NCBI RefSeq assembly: GCF_001561995.1
Contig: NZ_LLWC01000017.1
Span: forward strand, 124,001 to 188,000
Source of the DNA: Polycladidibacter hongkongensis
GTDB taxonomy: Bacteria > Pseudomonadota > Alphaproteobacteria > Rhizobiales > Stappiaceae
Direction of reading: 5' to 3'
DNA: 64,000 nucleotides
The notes beneath the pieces were generated by a model. The model saw nothing but the letters and a program-made list of their open reading frames with translations, searched no databases and was not told the DNA's origin. Positions 16,139 through 24,704 of the stretch are shown piece by piece. Within the stretch, counting starts at the first letter, position 1; each line of letters opens with the position of its first letter. The position numbers were made by a program, and so were the translations under genes.

Positions 16139-16504
16139 ATGATGAAGACCTACCAGAAGACTGCCGCTGCATTTGTTTTGGCGATGAGTGTGTTGTTGCC
16201 GAGTGCGCAAGCTGCTGAGCGGTTTACGATGCAATTTCATTTTGGCAACGGGCCAACTTGGAGTTGGCATGGCGGACCGGTTTACCCGCATGCCCAGCAG
16301 GGGCATTGGTATGCAAAAAAGTATCGTTTAAACAAACGGCAGATCCGGCGATATCTTCGCTCGATGGGATATCGCAATATTAAAAAAATTCGGCCGCGTG
16401 GTGATGTTTATGTCGTGAAAGCCAAATGGCGGGGACGCAAAAAAGTGCGTTTGGTAATGGATGCGTACTCAGGATGGATACTCAAGGCGCGCTATATTAA
16501 CTAG
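16139..16504 (+). CDS. Small secreted basic protein with PepSY-like domain
   Basis: A 121-residue protein. I start at ATG 16139 (GGGGAAGGGA 7 bases upstream), which gives a clean signal peptide (TAAAFVLAMSVLLPSAQAA). The mature part is very basic and rich in Trp, His and aromatic residues near its start. It then carries a PepSY-like alpha/beta unit (RRYLRSMGYRNIKKIRP...VYVVKAKW...VRLVMDAYSGWIL). PepSY modules are usually periplasmic inhibitors or ligand-binding domains. The function is unknown. It is a monocistron closed by a terminator. Confidence 0.75.
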   Translation: MMKTYQKTAAAFVLAMSVLLPSAQAAERFTMQFHFGNGPTWSWHGGPVYPHAQQGHWYAKKYRLNKRQIRRYLRSMGYRNIKKIRPRGDVYVVKAKWRGRKKVRLVMDAYSGWILKARYIN

Positions 16505-16516
16505 AGATGATTGGTT

Positions 16517-16550
16517 AAGGCTCTGACTTTATTGCGGAGCCTTTTCTTTT
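16517..16550 (+). terminator. Intrinsic terminator after the PepSY-like gene
   Basis: AAGGCTC (16517-16523) pairs with GAGCCTT (16537-16543), followed by TTCTTTT. It lies 12 bases after the stop codon. Confidence 0.75.
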
Positions 16551-16623
16551 GGCCATCGGGATTGGGTGGCTTGGCTGCCGAACTTTGAGAGGGTACGCTG
16601 CAGTGATTTGATTGAGGGGCAGC

Positions 16624-17595
16624 ATGGAACTGATTGCGATTGATTCAAACCCGATACCCGATGGTGCGTCGTGCTTTTCGCTGGTACCTGAGAAGGGTGT
16701 GACGCTACGTGTCGCGACGTGGGTTGCGAAAGGAGCGGCGAAGGGAACGGTGACACTTGTTCAGGGGCGTTCTGAATTTATCGAAAAGTATTTTGAAGTA
16801 ATTGAGGAATTGCGAAGTCGTGGTTTCCATGTTGTCGCATTTGATTTGCGTGGGCAGGGTGGTTCGTCCAGATTGCTTAAAAGCCAGTTCAAAGGGCACA
16901 TAAGGGCCTTTTCTGAGTACAAGGAAGATCTCCGTGTTGTGCTGGAGGATGTGGCGCTAGCGCGGTTTCCCGGGCCACACTATCTGTTGGGCCACTCGAC
17001 AGGGTGCTCGGTTATTCTTGATAGTGCTGCACGGTTGCGGACACAGGTGGAGCGGGTGGTATTAAGCTCGCCTTTGGTTGAGATCAAACTACCAAAGTGG
17101 GGGCGTAAGCCCGCGCGGTGGTTGGCACGCATTATGGTGGCATGTGGGTTGGGCGCTTTTTATGTGCCCGGCGGGAGCAGTCGTCTTGTAGAACCGTTTC
17201 AGGGAAACAAGCTAACGAGTGATGGACCGCGTTACCAACGCATGGTTGACATCCTAACCGCGAAGCCAGAGCTTGGTGTCGGCTCTCCAACAGCAGGTTG
17301 GTTTCATCGGGTAAGCGCAGCGCTTCAGAGGATTCGTTCGGTTAAGTTTGCTCGGCAAGATGGGCCACCTACGCTCGTTGTTGCATCGGGAGCGGACAGA
17401 ATAGTGTGTAAGCAGGCAAGTGAAACCTTATGCAGGTATAGTTCTTGGATGGCTTATCTAGAAGTGCGCGGCGCGCAGCACGAACTGCTTATGGAGCAAG
17501 ACAAGTATCGGTCGCAGTTTTGGGCAGCGTTTGATGCATTTGTGCCGCTGGATGACGCACCGCCAATCATGAGCCGCGTTGAAGAGACAGTCTGA
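16624..17595 (+). CDS. Alpha/beta hydrolase (monoacylglycerol lipase/lysophospholipase-like)
   Basis: A 323-residue serine hydrolase. I use ATG 16624, with GAGGGG 5 bases upstream, rather than the TTG 12 bases earlier. The cap-containing lysophospholipase layout is visible: VAFDLRGQGGS after strand 4, the nucleophile elbow LGHSTGCS, the acid in VVASGADRIV and the catalytic His in GAQHELLME. The closest familiar group is PldB/monoacylglycerol lipase, which releases fatty acids from lysolipids or monoglycerides. No signal peptide, so probably cytoplasmic or membrane-associated. Confidence 0.85.
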   Translation: MELIAIDSNPIPDGASCFSLVPEKGVTLRVATWVAKGAAKGTVTLVQGRSEFIEKYFEVIEELRSRGFHVVAFDLRGQGGSSRLLKSQFKGHIRAFSEYKEDLRVVLEDVALARFPGPHYLLGHSTGCSVILDSAARLRTQVERVVLSSPLVEIKLPKWGRKPARWLARIMVACGLGAFYVPGGSSRLVEPFQGNKLTSDGPRYQRMVDILTAKPELGVGSPTAGWFHRVSAALQRIRSVKFARQDGPPTLVVASGADRIVCKQASETLCRYSSWMAYLEVRGAQHELLMEQDKYRSQFWAAFDAFVPLDDAPPIMSRVEETV

Positions 17596-17663
17596 CAGGC
17601 CGGAATGCGGGCGCTCACTTGTTACGATGAGTGCCCCTAGCTCCGGCGGGCGGCTAAACAAGC

Positions 17664-18452
17664 CTATACAACTTGAGAGAGACGCTTCAGGAGTTGTGAG
17701 TGCACTCGGGCATCTCCCGTCACGACAACCCGGCCACCGTCATCGACATCGCCGCCGGCCCAGTTAGTGATAATTGCGCCAGCGCCTTTGATGATCGGAA
17801 TTAGCGGATAGATATCGTAGATTTGCAAGCCGCTTTCAATGACAGCGTCGCACTGACCTGCGGCGACCATGGCGTACCCATAGCAATCTGTTCCGTATCG
17901 GCTGAGTTTTACCTGCTGCTCTATTTCATCAAATGCGGTGCGTTCATCACCCTTGAATAGCTCTGGTGTTGTTGTCATCAACACTGCATTTTCTAGGCCC
18001 GAGCACTGGCGAGAGCGCAGGCGTCGTTCGCCTAGCGGGCCACGGTACCATGAATTTACGCAGTCGCCCCAGTAACGCTCGTTGTTATAGGGCTGGCTCA
18101 TCATGCCAAGAGTTGGTGCTCCTTCATGGCGTAGGCCAATGAGGGTGCCCCAAAGCGGGATGCCGCTGATGAAAGCGCGCGTGCCATCAACAGGATCCAA
18201 GATCCACTGCGTTGCAGCTTCGGTGTTGGTGCATCCATGCTCTTCACCGATTATGCCATGCTCTGGATAGGCGCTTGTGATCAACTCTCGGATCGCTGTT
18301 TCTGCATCCCTATCCGCTATGGTAACTGGATCGAACCCTTGCTCGTATTTGTTGTCGACCGAGATTGGAGAGCGAAAGTGCTGTAGTGTTATCCGGTCGG
18401 CTGCGTCGGCAAGCTGATGTAGAAATGCTTGGCTTGGCAAAGAATGGGACAT
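17664..18452 (-). CDS. HisN-type histidinol-phosphatase / inositol monophosphatase family
   Basis: A 262-residue Mg-dependent, Li-sensitive type phosphatase. I start at the ATG at 18452; a longer open frame to 18680 adds 76 residues without family resemblance. Metal-site motifs are present: FDPVTIADRDAE, IIGEEHG, WILDPVDGTRAFISG and IYDIYPLIPIIKGAGAI. The WGTLIGL segment and the overall form resemble the histidinol-phosphatase (HisN) subgroup of alphaproteobacteria. There is no other his gene nearby; hutG-like and cpdR neighbours are common in Hyphomicrobiales. The substrate is inferred. Confidence 0.85.
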   Translation of the reverse strand: MSHSLPSQAFLHQLADAADRITLQHFRSPISVDNKYEQGFDPVTIADRDAETAIRELITSAYPEHGIIGEEHGCTNTEAATQWILDPVDGTRAFISGIPLWGTLIGLRHEGAPTLGMMSQPYNNERYWGDCVNSWYRGPLGERRLRSRQCSGLENAVLMTTTPELFKGDERTAFDEIEQQVKLSRYGTDCYGYAMVAAGQCDAVIESGLQIYDIYPLIPIIKGAGAIITNWAGGDVDDGGRVVVTGDARVHSQLLKRLSQVV

Positions 18453-18745
18453 CTGATCAGGTCCGTGAAGTTGATCGAGTGAAAATTGCACAAGTATTGA
18501 TGCAACAGAAGTGCGCGTGTTTGGTTCGCTTCTATTAGGTTTTGATTGTGCTTGTAAATAGAGGTCGCGGTGTTTTTTGCCAAGCCTATGGTAACCACTG
18601 GAGATCGCAGCGTTAACCTGCGAAGCAGCTGGATGAGGTATACGTTTTCTAGTTGGCCCATTTGAGCGACCCTGCTGCATAGCTGCAGGGTGTTGTAGAT
18701 GTGCCGCAGTCGCTCCGTTAGCTGAGGCTAGAGGTGAAACCTTAG

Positions 18746-18774
18746 TTGACCCAAGGGTAATTTAATGAGGTAAT
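18746..18774 (+). promoter_or_regulatory. Possible sigma-70 promoter for the sRNA at 18780
   Basis: TTGACC (18746-18751) is a good -35 match. A -10 element about 17 bases further reads GGTAAT, which is weak. The first hairpin of the candidate sRNA begins a few bases downstream, as expected for a start near 18780. Confidence 0.4.
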
Positions 18775-18779
18775 GACTG

Positions 18780-18868
18780 TGTGCGATACGCACCTCTCTA
18801 TCACTAAGAGAGTCTCCTCCAAAGACTTCTGCGCTTGCCTTCATGTTGTAGGCAAGCGTCTTTTTATT
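18780..18868 (+). ncRNA. Predicted small regulatory RNA with single-stranded anti-Shine-Dalgarno sequence
   Basis: About 90 nt with three consecutive hairpins. Hairpin 1 is GTGCG (18781-18785) / CGCAC (18789-18793). Hairpin 2 is CTCTCT (18794-18799) / AGAGAG (18807-18812). Then comes an unpaired TCTCCTCC (18813-18820). A 10-bp terminator follows, GCGCTTGCCT (18831-18840) / AGGCAAGCGT (18850-18859), then CTTTTT. The neighbouring genes both run leftward, so a plus-strand terminator here has no gene to serve. The exposed UCUCCUCC could pair with ribosome binding sites. Its 3' end overlaps the stop codon of the next leftward gene. Family unknown. Confidence 0.62.
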
Positions 18869-19820
18869 CAGCGGCGATTTGGCTGCCCTCGCCCCACGAT
18901 ATTTGCTGGGCAAGTTCCAAAAGTACGCAATTGACGTTGTATTTCAATTCAACAATACCATTATGTGGGCGGATTGATTGCTCATCCATATAAAGTGCGC
19001 GGTTGATCTCAATCTGTATCGCGTGCAGGCCTTTTTCCCGTCTGCCATAATGCTCTGTGATAAAGCCCCCTGCATACGGTTTGTTTTGCGCAACTGTGTA
19101 CCCCTTGTTTCGGAGCAAGGAGACAACGAGATCAGAAAGACGGCCGGCGCAAGAGCTACCAAAACGATCGCCTATGACGAAATCCGGCCGCTTGGCGTTG
19201 GCTTCTTTGCTGTTTGGTATGGATGGCATAGAGTGCCAGTCAAATAAGATCGCGTAGCCGAATTGTCGTTGGATATCTCCAAGGCAGGTGCGTAGCTGGC
19301 GGTGGTATGGCTTGTAGAGGCTTTCGACGCGATGTAACGCTTCGGCTGCTGGGAGGCGTTGACGATAAATCTCTCTACCTTCTGATGCGATTCGCGCGAT
19401 TGTGCCGAGCCCACCCGCGACACGCAGGGATCGGCTGTTGATGTAGTTCGGGAGCTTGCCCTCAAACATCTTGGGGTCGAGTTCGTAAGGTTCTCGGTTT
19501 AAATCTAGATAGGCGCGGGGAAAGTTTGCTTTCATGTAAGTGAGGCCGAACCGGTGGATGTCATCCAGTAGCAGGTCAAGATAAGCATCTTCCGAGCGAC
19601 GAATCTCATGTTTGTCGAGGCGTGAGCTTTCCAAAAAGGATGTCAGATAGTGCCTGCCAGCGTGTGGAGAGTTGGCGAGCAACGGCAGAGGCGTTTCGTG
19701 TGGCCCTTGTTTAGGGTGATGAACTTCAAATGCGGCAATTTGGCCCGTAACAGCTTTTGGAGTAGCTGAAGGCGTGCTGTAGCTTGACACCTCTATCAGG
19801 CCATCCGATTGCGCTTTCAA
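18864..19820 (-). CDS. N-formylglutamate amidohydrolase family protein
   Basis: A 318-residue member of the HutG-like N-formylglutamate deformylase family, which hydrolyses N-formyl-glutamate or related N-acyl amino acids. Seen: the N-terminal LLANSPHAGRHY segment, the SEDAYLDLLLDDIHRFGLTY region, the LFDWHSMPS motif and the ...GGFITEHYGR loop with ALYMDE, all typical of the family. There is no full hut operon here, so a role in histidine catabolism is uncertain. The gene is divergent from cpdR, an arrangement I associate with Hyphomicrobiales. Confidence 0.85.
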   Translation of the reverse strand: MKAQSDGLIEVSSYSTPSATPKAVTGQIAAFEVHHPKQGPHETPLPLLANSPHAGRHYLTSFLESSRLDKHEIRRSEDAYLDLLLDDIHRFGLTYMKANFPRAYLDLNREPYELDPKMFEGKLPNYINSRSLRVAGGLGTIARIASEGREIYRQRLPAAEALHRVESLYKPYHRQLRTCLGDIQRQFGYAILFDWHSMPSIPNSKEANAKRPDFVIGDRFGSSCAGRLSDLVVSLLRNKGYTVAQNKPYAGGFITEHYGRREKGLHAIQIEINRALYMDEQSIRPHNGIVELKYNVNCVLLELAQQISWGEGSQIAAE

Positions 19821-20018
19821 AATCGGCTCCCCTCAATTGCGATGATTGCGGTTCTATTGATTTTTGACGAAACCTGATTAGGGTCACGTTTCGTCGATAC
19901 AATGCGTATTTGGTGTAGCTGCCTGCGCTGACTAACAAGAAAACTATAACGTGATTAATAGGCGCTTCAAAGGGACTGGGGCGAAAATTAACCAGTGGAG
20001 GCTTTTGGATAAACGCGA

Positions 20019-20378
20019 ATGTCGAAGATTTTGCTGGCTGAAGATGATGGAGATATGCGCCGCTTTTTGCAAAAAGCGCTGGAAAAGGCGGGGCATGATG
20101 TCGTTTGTTTTGATAATGGAAAAAGCGCATATGAGCGGGTGAGAGAAGAGCCGTTTTCGCTATTACTGACGGATATTGTAATGCCAGAGATGGACGGGAT
20201 TGAGTTGGCACGAAAAGCAACGCAACTCGACCCGGATTTGAAGGTGATGTTTATTACCGGGTTTGCTGCTGTTGCGTTGAATCACGATTCTCAGACCCCT
20301 AAGGATGCCAAGGTGTTGTCCAAGCCGTTTCATCTGCGTGAGCTGGTGCAAGAGGTGGAAAAGATGCTGGCATCTTGA
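20019..20378 (+). CDS. cpdR: CpdR single-domain response regulator
   Basis: A 119-residue stand-alone receiver domain. The phosphoacceptor Asp52 sits in LLTDIVMPEMDG, the acidic pocket is LLAEDDGD, Thr is in FITGF and Lys is in VLSKPF. In Caulobacter and rhizobia, unphosphorylated CpdR primes the ClpXP protease to degrade CtrA and other cell-cycle factors; phosphorylation through the CckA-ChpT relay blocks this. RcdA, another adaptor in that pathway, is also encoded in this window. A TTG/ATG choice is not an issue; the ATG is preceded by only a weak ribosome site. Confidence 0.93.
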   Translation: MSKILLAEDDGDMRRFLQKALEKAGHDVVCFDNGKSAYERVREEPFSLLLTDIVMPEMDGIELARKATQLDPDLKVMFITGFAAVALNHDSQTPKDAKVLSKPFHLRELVQEVEKMLAS

Positions 20379-20505
20379 GTTTTCGGGGGCGAATGTGGAA
20401 AGGAAAGGCATTTTTATAAATTGGGTCTTGCAAGGGGGCAAGATTCCCCTTATACGGCTCTCCACCACAGCGGAAACGCAAGGGTGGTAACCACTTGAAA
20501 GTTAT

Positions 20506-20580
<75 letters not shown>

Positions 20581-20764
20581 TTTCTTTTTGCGGGTTTGTC
20601 CGCTTCAAGTGGTCGATTTCCTTCCAGCGCCGAATAGCGGTTGCCTTTCAGGCGCGGAGGAGTTATGTCGACACCACCTGAGCCGGAAGGCTGTAATAAA
20701 ACAAACCTAGCGGATCGTGATGTTCAGGATCCCGGATGGAAAAAACCCGAACGGGGACAGGACA

Positions 20765-20890
20765 ATGAAGATTAAGAACTCTCTTAAGGCTCTCATGGGC
20801 CGTCATCGCGACAACCGCATGGTTCGCCGTAAGGGTCGCGTATACATCATTAACAAGAAAAACCCTCGCTTTAAGGCTCGTCAGGGTTAA
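20765..20890 (+). CDS. rpmJ: 50S ribosomal protein L36, zinc-free form
   Basis: A 41-residue protein beginning [17 protein letters not shown] and ending NPRFKARQG, the alphaproteobacterial L36. It has no Cys, so it is the C-minus (zinc-independent) form. The ribosome site AGGAC is a few bases upstream. It is followed by a long-stem terminator, so it is probably monocistronic. Confidence 0.96.
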   Translation: MKIKNSLKALMGRHRDNRMVRRKGRVYIINKKNPRFKARQG

Positions 20891-20946
20891 TATTGGCCCG
20901 CAAACTCTAGGTAGTTTGTAAAAGGGGTCCAATTTTCTTGGAATTG

Positions 20947-20993
20947 AAAATCGCATGCATTGAGTGAAATACTCTTCGCATGCGATTTTTTTT
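20947..20993 (+). terminator. Long-stem intrinsic terminator after rpmJ
   Basis: AAAATCGCATGC (20947-20958) pairs with GCATGCGATTTT (20978-20989), and an inner GAGT/ACTC helix is also possible. Eight T follow from 20986. The candidate ATG of the next gene (20980) is inside the right arm. Confidence 0.88.
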
Positions 20994-21657
20994 GTGTTTG
21001 CTCCCCCTTGCCTCTGTCGCTTCGGCACAGCGTTTTTGCTCTTGGCCCGCTTTGGTGCCCGGGCTATTCTTGGCTGTGCTATTGTCTTGCACCTGTTTTT
21101 CCGCACGTGCTGATGACTTGCGTGCAACGAAGCAAAATGACCTGACAGATCAGCGGGCAAGTGGTGACATCGTAGCTGGGCCGGATCTTGATGACCAATT
21201 CAGACAGCTAAGAGAGGCGCAGAGCGAAAGTGATGCGCAAAGAGTAGAAGCGCAGCTGAAAGCGATGCTGAACGCATCGGGAAGCGCGACAGTTGACTTG
21301 TTGATGGTGCGCGCAAGTGTTGCAGTGAAGGAAGAGAAGTACGCGCTCGCGCTTGATCTGCTAGATCAGGTGGTGTTGTTGCGCCCTGAATTTGTTGAGG
21401 GCTGGAACCGTCGTGCACAGGTTCATTTCGTACTACAGGACTACACATTGTCTCTTCGGGATTTGGAGAAGGTGCTGTCCCTTGAGCCGCGCCATGTCTG
21501 GGCGATGATAGGCCTTGGTGTTATCATGCGTGAGCTTAAGCGCCCTGAAGAGGCGCTGAGGGTTTATCGCAGGGTACTAGAGCACTACCCGTTACAAACC
21601 ACCGCAAGAGAGGCTGTCGTGCAACTGCGCGCACAGCTGCGTGGCTCCGGCATATAG
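20980..21657 (+). CDS. TPR-repeat periplasmic protein
   Basis: A secreted protein of up to 225 residues. The C-terminal half has about three TPR units (around ALDLLDQVVLLRPEFVEGWNRRAQVH, LSLRDLEKVLSLEPRHVWAMIGLG and EALRVYRRVLEHYP). The start is uncertain: ATG 20980 lies inside the rpmJ terminator, while GTG 21055 would begin directly with a signal peptide (LFLAVLLSCTCFSARA) and seems at least as likely. TPR proteins scaffold protein complexes; the partner is unknown. Position between rpmJ and pyk is one I recall for related alphaproteobacteria. It converges on pyk. Confidence 0.8.
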   Translation: MRFFLCLLPLASVASAQRFCSWPALVPGLFLAVLLSCTCFSARADDLRATKQNDLTDQRASGDIVAGPDLDDQFRQLREAQSESDAQRVEAQLKAMLNASGSATVDLLMVRASVAVKEEKYALALDLLDQVVLLRPEFVEGWNRRAQVHFVLQDYTLSLRDLEKVLSLEPRHVWAMIGLGVIMRELKRPEEALRVYRRVLEHYPLQTTAREAVVQLRAQLRGSGI

Positions 21658-21686
21658 CTACTGTGCTATGTCTTTAAACTGGGCTC

Positions 21687-21727
21687 AAGAAAAAGCCCGC
21701 TGATGATATGCATCAGCGGGCCAAATT
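21687..21727 (-). terminator. Terminator of pyk (leftward), probably shared with the convergent TPR gene
   Basis: An 11-bp stem GCCCGCTGATG (21695-21705) / CATCAGCGGGC (21711-21721) with a 5-base loop. The leftward transcript ends in five U (complement of 21690-21694). T-rich sequence also follows on the plus strand. Confidence 0.88.
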
Positions 21728-21746
21728 TTTAATCTTACAGGGGCTG

Positions 21747-23168
21747 TTAGCCGCCAACAAAGGCAATGCGCAGCATGTTGGTCGATCCCGGGGTGCCGAA
21801 TGGAACGCCAGCCGACACAATAATGCGCTGACCTGGAGTGGCGAAGCCTTCTTTGGCCACAAGACGACACGCGCGATCAACGATTTCTTCTTCGTTCGCA
21901 GCGTCGTTACTGGCGACGCAATGTAAACCCCAGCCCAAAGTCAGGCGACGCACGATCGACAGCTCTGGTGAGAAGGCGATGATTGGCGCTTTTGGACGTT
22001 CGCGGGAGGCGCGTAGTGCGGTGCCGCCCGATGCGGTGTAGCAAACGATTGCAGCGAGATCCAATGTTTCAGCAACTTGGTGCGCAGCTGCGGTGATTGC
22101 GTCGGCTCCAGTGGATTCAGGCTCCGTGCGCTGTGCGTGCACGATATCGCGGTAGTGAGTGTCAGTTTCCACTTCCTGTGCGATTTTGTCCATGGTGGAA
22201 ACAGCTTCAACCGGATAGTCGCCGGCAGCAGATTCGGCAGACAGCATGACAGCATCAGCGCCTTCAAACACAGCTGTTGCCACATCAGATACCTCCGCGC
22301 GTGTTGGCACAGGTGCGGTAATCATGCTTTCCAGCATCTGCGTTGCCACAACTACTGGCTTGCCAGCTTTACGGCAAGCGCGGATCATGCGCTTCTGCAG
22401 TCCTGGTACCTTTTCAAGTGGCATTTCTACGCCGAGGTCACCACGTGCAACCATAATTGCATCGGACAGCTCGATGATTTCTGGCAGGCGATCGATTGCT
22501 TGCGGCTTTTCGATTTTTGCCAGAACACCTACGCGACCCTGCGTGACATTGCGAACTTCAACAAGGTCTTCGGGGCGCTGTACGAAGGAAAGGGCGATCC
22601 AGTCTACCTTTGCGTCGAGAGCGGCGACCAGATCCTTGCGGTCTTTATCGGTCAATGCGCCTACCGGAATCTCGGTATCTGGAACGCTGACGCCTTTGCG
22701 GTTGGAAAGCTTGCCACCTACTTCTACGCGTGTTTCACAGCGCTCGGGGGAAGCGTTGGTAACCCGCAAGGTGATTTTACCATCATCCAGCAGTAGGCGG
22801 TGGCCTTCTTGCAAGCTACCCAAGATTTCTGGATGCGGGAGGTATACGCGGTTGACGTTGCCTGGGGTTTCGTCGTTATCGAGGGTGAAGGTTGCGCCGT
22901 TTTCCAGCATAACCTTTTCATCATTTTCGAAAGTGCCAACGCGCAGTTTTGGGCCCTGAAGATCGGCCAGAATGCCGATTGGGCGGCCAACTTCTTTTTC
23001 TACGCCACGGATGGTGTTGACCAAGTTGTTGAGAACTTCATGGCTGGAGTGGCTCATGTTGATGCGGAATACGTCCGCGCCTGCCTGCCAGAGTTTTTTG
23101 ATCGTCGCGCCATCTGATGAAGAAGGGCCGAGAGTTGCTAGGATTTTGACCCGTCTGTTTCGCTTCAT
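21747..23168 (-). CDS. pyk: Pyruvate kinase
   Basis: Converts phosphoenolpyruvate and ADP to pyruvate and ATP, the final step of glycolysis. The 473-residue length is normal. The N-terminal RRVKILATLGPSS, the MSHSSHEV segment, the catalytic-site signature with Lys in VLAKIEKPQAI, the VARGDLGVEMP metal-binding motif and ATQMLESMI are all present. The C-terminal allosteric domain ends SAGVPFGTPGSTNMLRI. The start codon overlaps the stop of the upstream DUF1036 gene by four bases (ATGA), so translation is coupled. Confidence 0.97.
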   Translation of the reverse strand: MKRNRRVKILATLGPSSSDGATIKKLWQAGADVFRINMSHSSHEVLNNLVNTIRGVEKEVGRPIGILADLQGPKLRVGTFENDEKVMLENGATFTLDNDETPGNVNRVYLPHPEILGSLQEGHRLLLDDGKITLRVTNASPERCETRVEVGGKLSNRKGVSVPDTEIPVGALTDKDRKDLVAALDAKVDWIALSFVQRPEDLVEVRNVTQGRVGVLAKIEKPQAIDRLPEIIELSDAIMVARGDLGVEMPLEKVPGLQKRMIRACRKAGKPVVVATQMLESMITAPVPTRAEVSDVATAVFEGADAVMLSAESAAGDYPVEAVSTMDKIAQEVETDTHYRDIVHAQRTEPESTGADAITAAAHQVAETLDLAAIVCYTASGGTALRASRERPKAPIIAFSPELSIVRRLTLGWGLHCVASNDAANEEEIVDRACRLVAKEGFATPGQRIIVSAGVPFGTPGSTNMLRIAFVGG

Positions 23169-23653
23169 CGTCCACCTGTTCCTTGCTCTATCGGCTCCGT
23201 CAGCTGGACAGTCCAGCTGCTTTGCTCACCTGTATCTATTTCAAAAAAGCCTGCGCGCTCGTAGCCACGGGCTACGCAGTCTTCAACGCCGCGGATGGTG
23301 AATTCTTTTTTGGGGCGAATGCACATTTGCGCTTTGCCCCCCCATCCATCTTTTCCGTCGTTTTGTCGCGCGTAGATGTAATAGTATCGTGACGTCAGGG
23401 CGCCTTGTTTAAGTGTCGCACAGCTGTTTTGCTTAATGCTCCACCAACCTTCGCTAACCCATGACGTGTCATCATGGAGCCCTATCGCCACAAAGACTTG
23501 TCCCTCCGTTTTATTACAGAGGCGGAAGTTTGCATTTGCCGACGATATCGACAAAATCAAACACCATCCAACTACAAATGCCCAAACCAAAGGTGAATGT
23601 GCACGTCTTGGGAGAGAAAGTGCAAACTGGGACTTGGCGATGGTTGGTCTCAT
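23165..23653 (-). CDS. DUF1036 secreted protein
   Basis: A 162-residue protein with a signal peptide (about 20-42, WAFVVGWCLILSISSANA) and a DUF1036 domain (FRLCNKTEGQVFVAIGLHDD...WVSEGWWSIKQNSC, then the GYERAGFFEIDTG region). Four Cys could form two disulfides in the periplasm. DUF1036 next to pyk is a recurrent pairing in alphaproteobacteria, but the function is not known. It is the promoter-proximal gene of the pair and overlaps pyk by four bases. Confidence 0.9.
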   Translation of the reverse strand: MRPTIAKSQFALSLPRRAHSPLVWAFVVGWCLILSISSANANFRLCNKTEGQVFVAIGLHDDTSWVSEGWWSIKQNSCATLKQGALTSRYYYIYARQNDGKDGWGGKAQMCIRPKKEFTIRGVEDCVARGYERAGFFEIDTGEQSSWTVQLTEPIEQGTGGR

Positions 23654-24363
23654 AACAATCTTTTACAGCTACAACGGCAAGTTAATGCGTTTTGATGACG
23701 TTCGTGTCAACGCGACCAGACGACCACTTCTTGAAAAGAGATCATTCAACGGGCGTTGTTTAAATCGTGCCAAGGGGAATGCTTGAAAACGTTTCTCGAT
23801 TGCACGCAGGCGCCATAATACTGTTTTTCCCAGAAAAACTAAGCCTTTTTGGGTGAAAGGGGCCGCTAATATCAGCTGCTGTGGATTAAGGAGTTGTGTG
23901 CAAATACCGCTGATCGGCTAGATGTGCAGTGGTCTTACCCTTCGGCGTCTGTGCGCAAAAGACGCAGGTCTTCTACATGGTTGAATAGAGGTTGTTGTAA
24001 GCTCATTGATGAGGTGAGTGATCGCGACGGCATCAATTGCTGCTCAATGATATGCGCGAGCTAAAAATGGCAAGACAGTCAATAAAAGTTGAATGTGATT
24101 GGCGCATTTTGGTTTTGTGATGGATGCGAAGGAGTTTCGCAGGGCTCACTTTTAGCTGCTGAATAGATACGTGGTTACTTGTCGTCTTAGGGGAAGCTGC
24201 ATGTCAATAGCCTACTTGAGTTAAGGTAGTGCGATCAAATCAGGAACAAAGTAACTGTGCAGGTGCTGTGGGCTACCAGTTTCAAAGGTTGAACGGATGC
24301 GCTTTCTCTGGCAGACACAATGCCTCTGGGATAGTTTTGGTTTTGAAACAAGGATGGTAGTGC
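23654..24363. other. 710-base gene-free region upstream of gapR
   Basis: No reading frame with a ribosome site or family resemblance was found. Short inverted repeats are present, for example GCGTCT/AGACGC around 23945-23962 and TGCGAA/TTCGCA around 24125-24140, but none has a T run or a recognisable RNA family shape. It must contain the promoters of the leftward DUF1036-pyk pair and of gapR. Confidence 0.4.
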
Positions 24364-24627
24364 ATGTCTGATCATGGCGGTGTTGCTGCGGACCAGCTGC
24401 GTTCGTTTATCGAGCGTATCGAGCGTCTGGAAGAAGAAAAAAAAGTGATCGCGGATGACATCAAGGATGTTTATGCCGAGGCAAAAGGCAACGGCTTTGA
24501 TGTGAAGGTTATGCGGAAAATCGTTTCCTTGCGCAAGCGCAAGCCGCATGAGCGCGAAGAAGAAGAAGCGGTGCTGGACCTCTACTTGCATGCACTGGGT
24601 ATGATTGGCCCAGTGCCCAGCGAGTAG
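24364..24627 (+). CDS. gapR: GapR-type nucleoid-associated protein (DUF2312)
   Basis: An 87-residue DUF2312 protein, nearly all helix and strongly charged: an N-terminal coiled coil ([20 protein letters not shown]) and a C-terminal region with [18 protein letters not shown]. In Caulobacter this family member, GapR, forms a clamp on overtwisted DNA ahead of replication and transcription and is needed for replication and the cell cycle. A good terminator follows. Most alphaproteobacteria carry one essential copy; whether this organism has others cannot be seen. Confidence 0.93.
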   Translation: MSDHGGVAADQLRSFIERIERLEEEKKVIADDIKDVYAEAKGNGFDVKVMRKIVSLRKRKPHEREEEEAVLDLYLHALGMIGPVPSE

Positions 24628-24650
24628 GCCACCGCATTCGGCAAATGAGA

Positions 24651-24678
24651 AAAGCCTCCCTACTAGGGAGGCTTTTTT
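24651..24678 (+). terminator. Terminator between gapR and the convergent DUF882 gene
   Basis: AGCCTCCC (24653-24660) pairs with GGGAGGCT (24666-24673), with a 5-base loop and then a T6 run. The leftward complement also has TTTT, so it can serve both genes. Confidence 0.88.
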
Positions 24679-24704
24679 GTTGGGTTTGTATATCTGTCTG
24701 TATG

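Noticed and set aside
18453..18680. N-terminal extension of the HisN-type phosphatase
   Set aside because: The 76 extra residues have no family resemblance, and ATG 18452 gives the normal length.
18831..18868. Terminator for the N-formylglutamate amidohydrolase gene
   Set aside because: The T run is on the plus strand only; leftward the stem is followed by AGAAGTC, so it cannot end that leftward gene by the intrinsic route.
22077..22796. 239-codon rightward open frame
   Set aside because: It lies wholly antisense to pyk, has no ribosome site and reads as low-quality sequence without family motifs.
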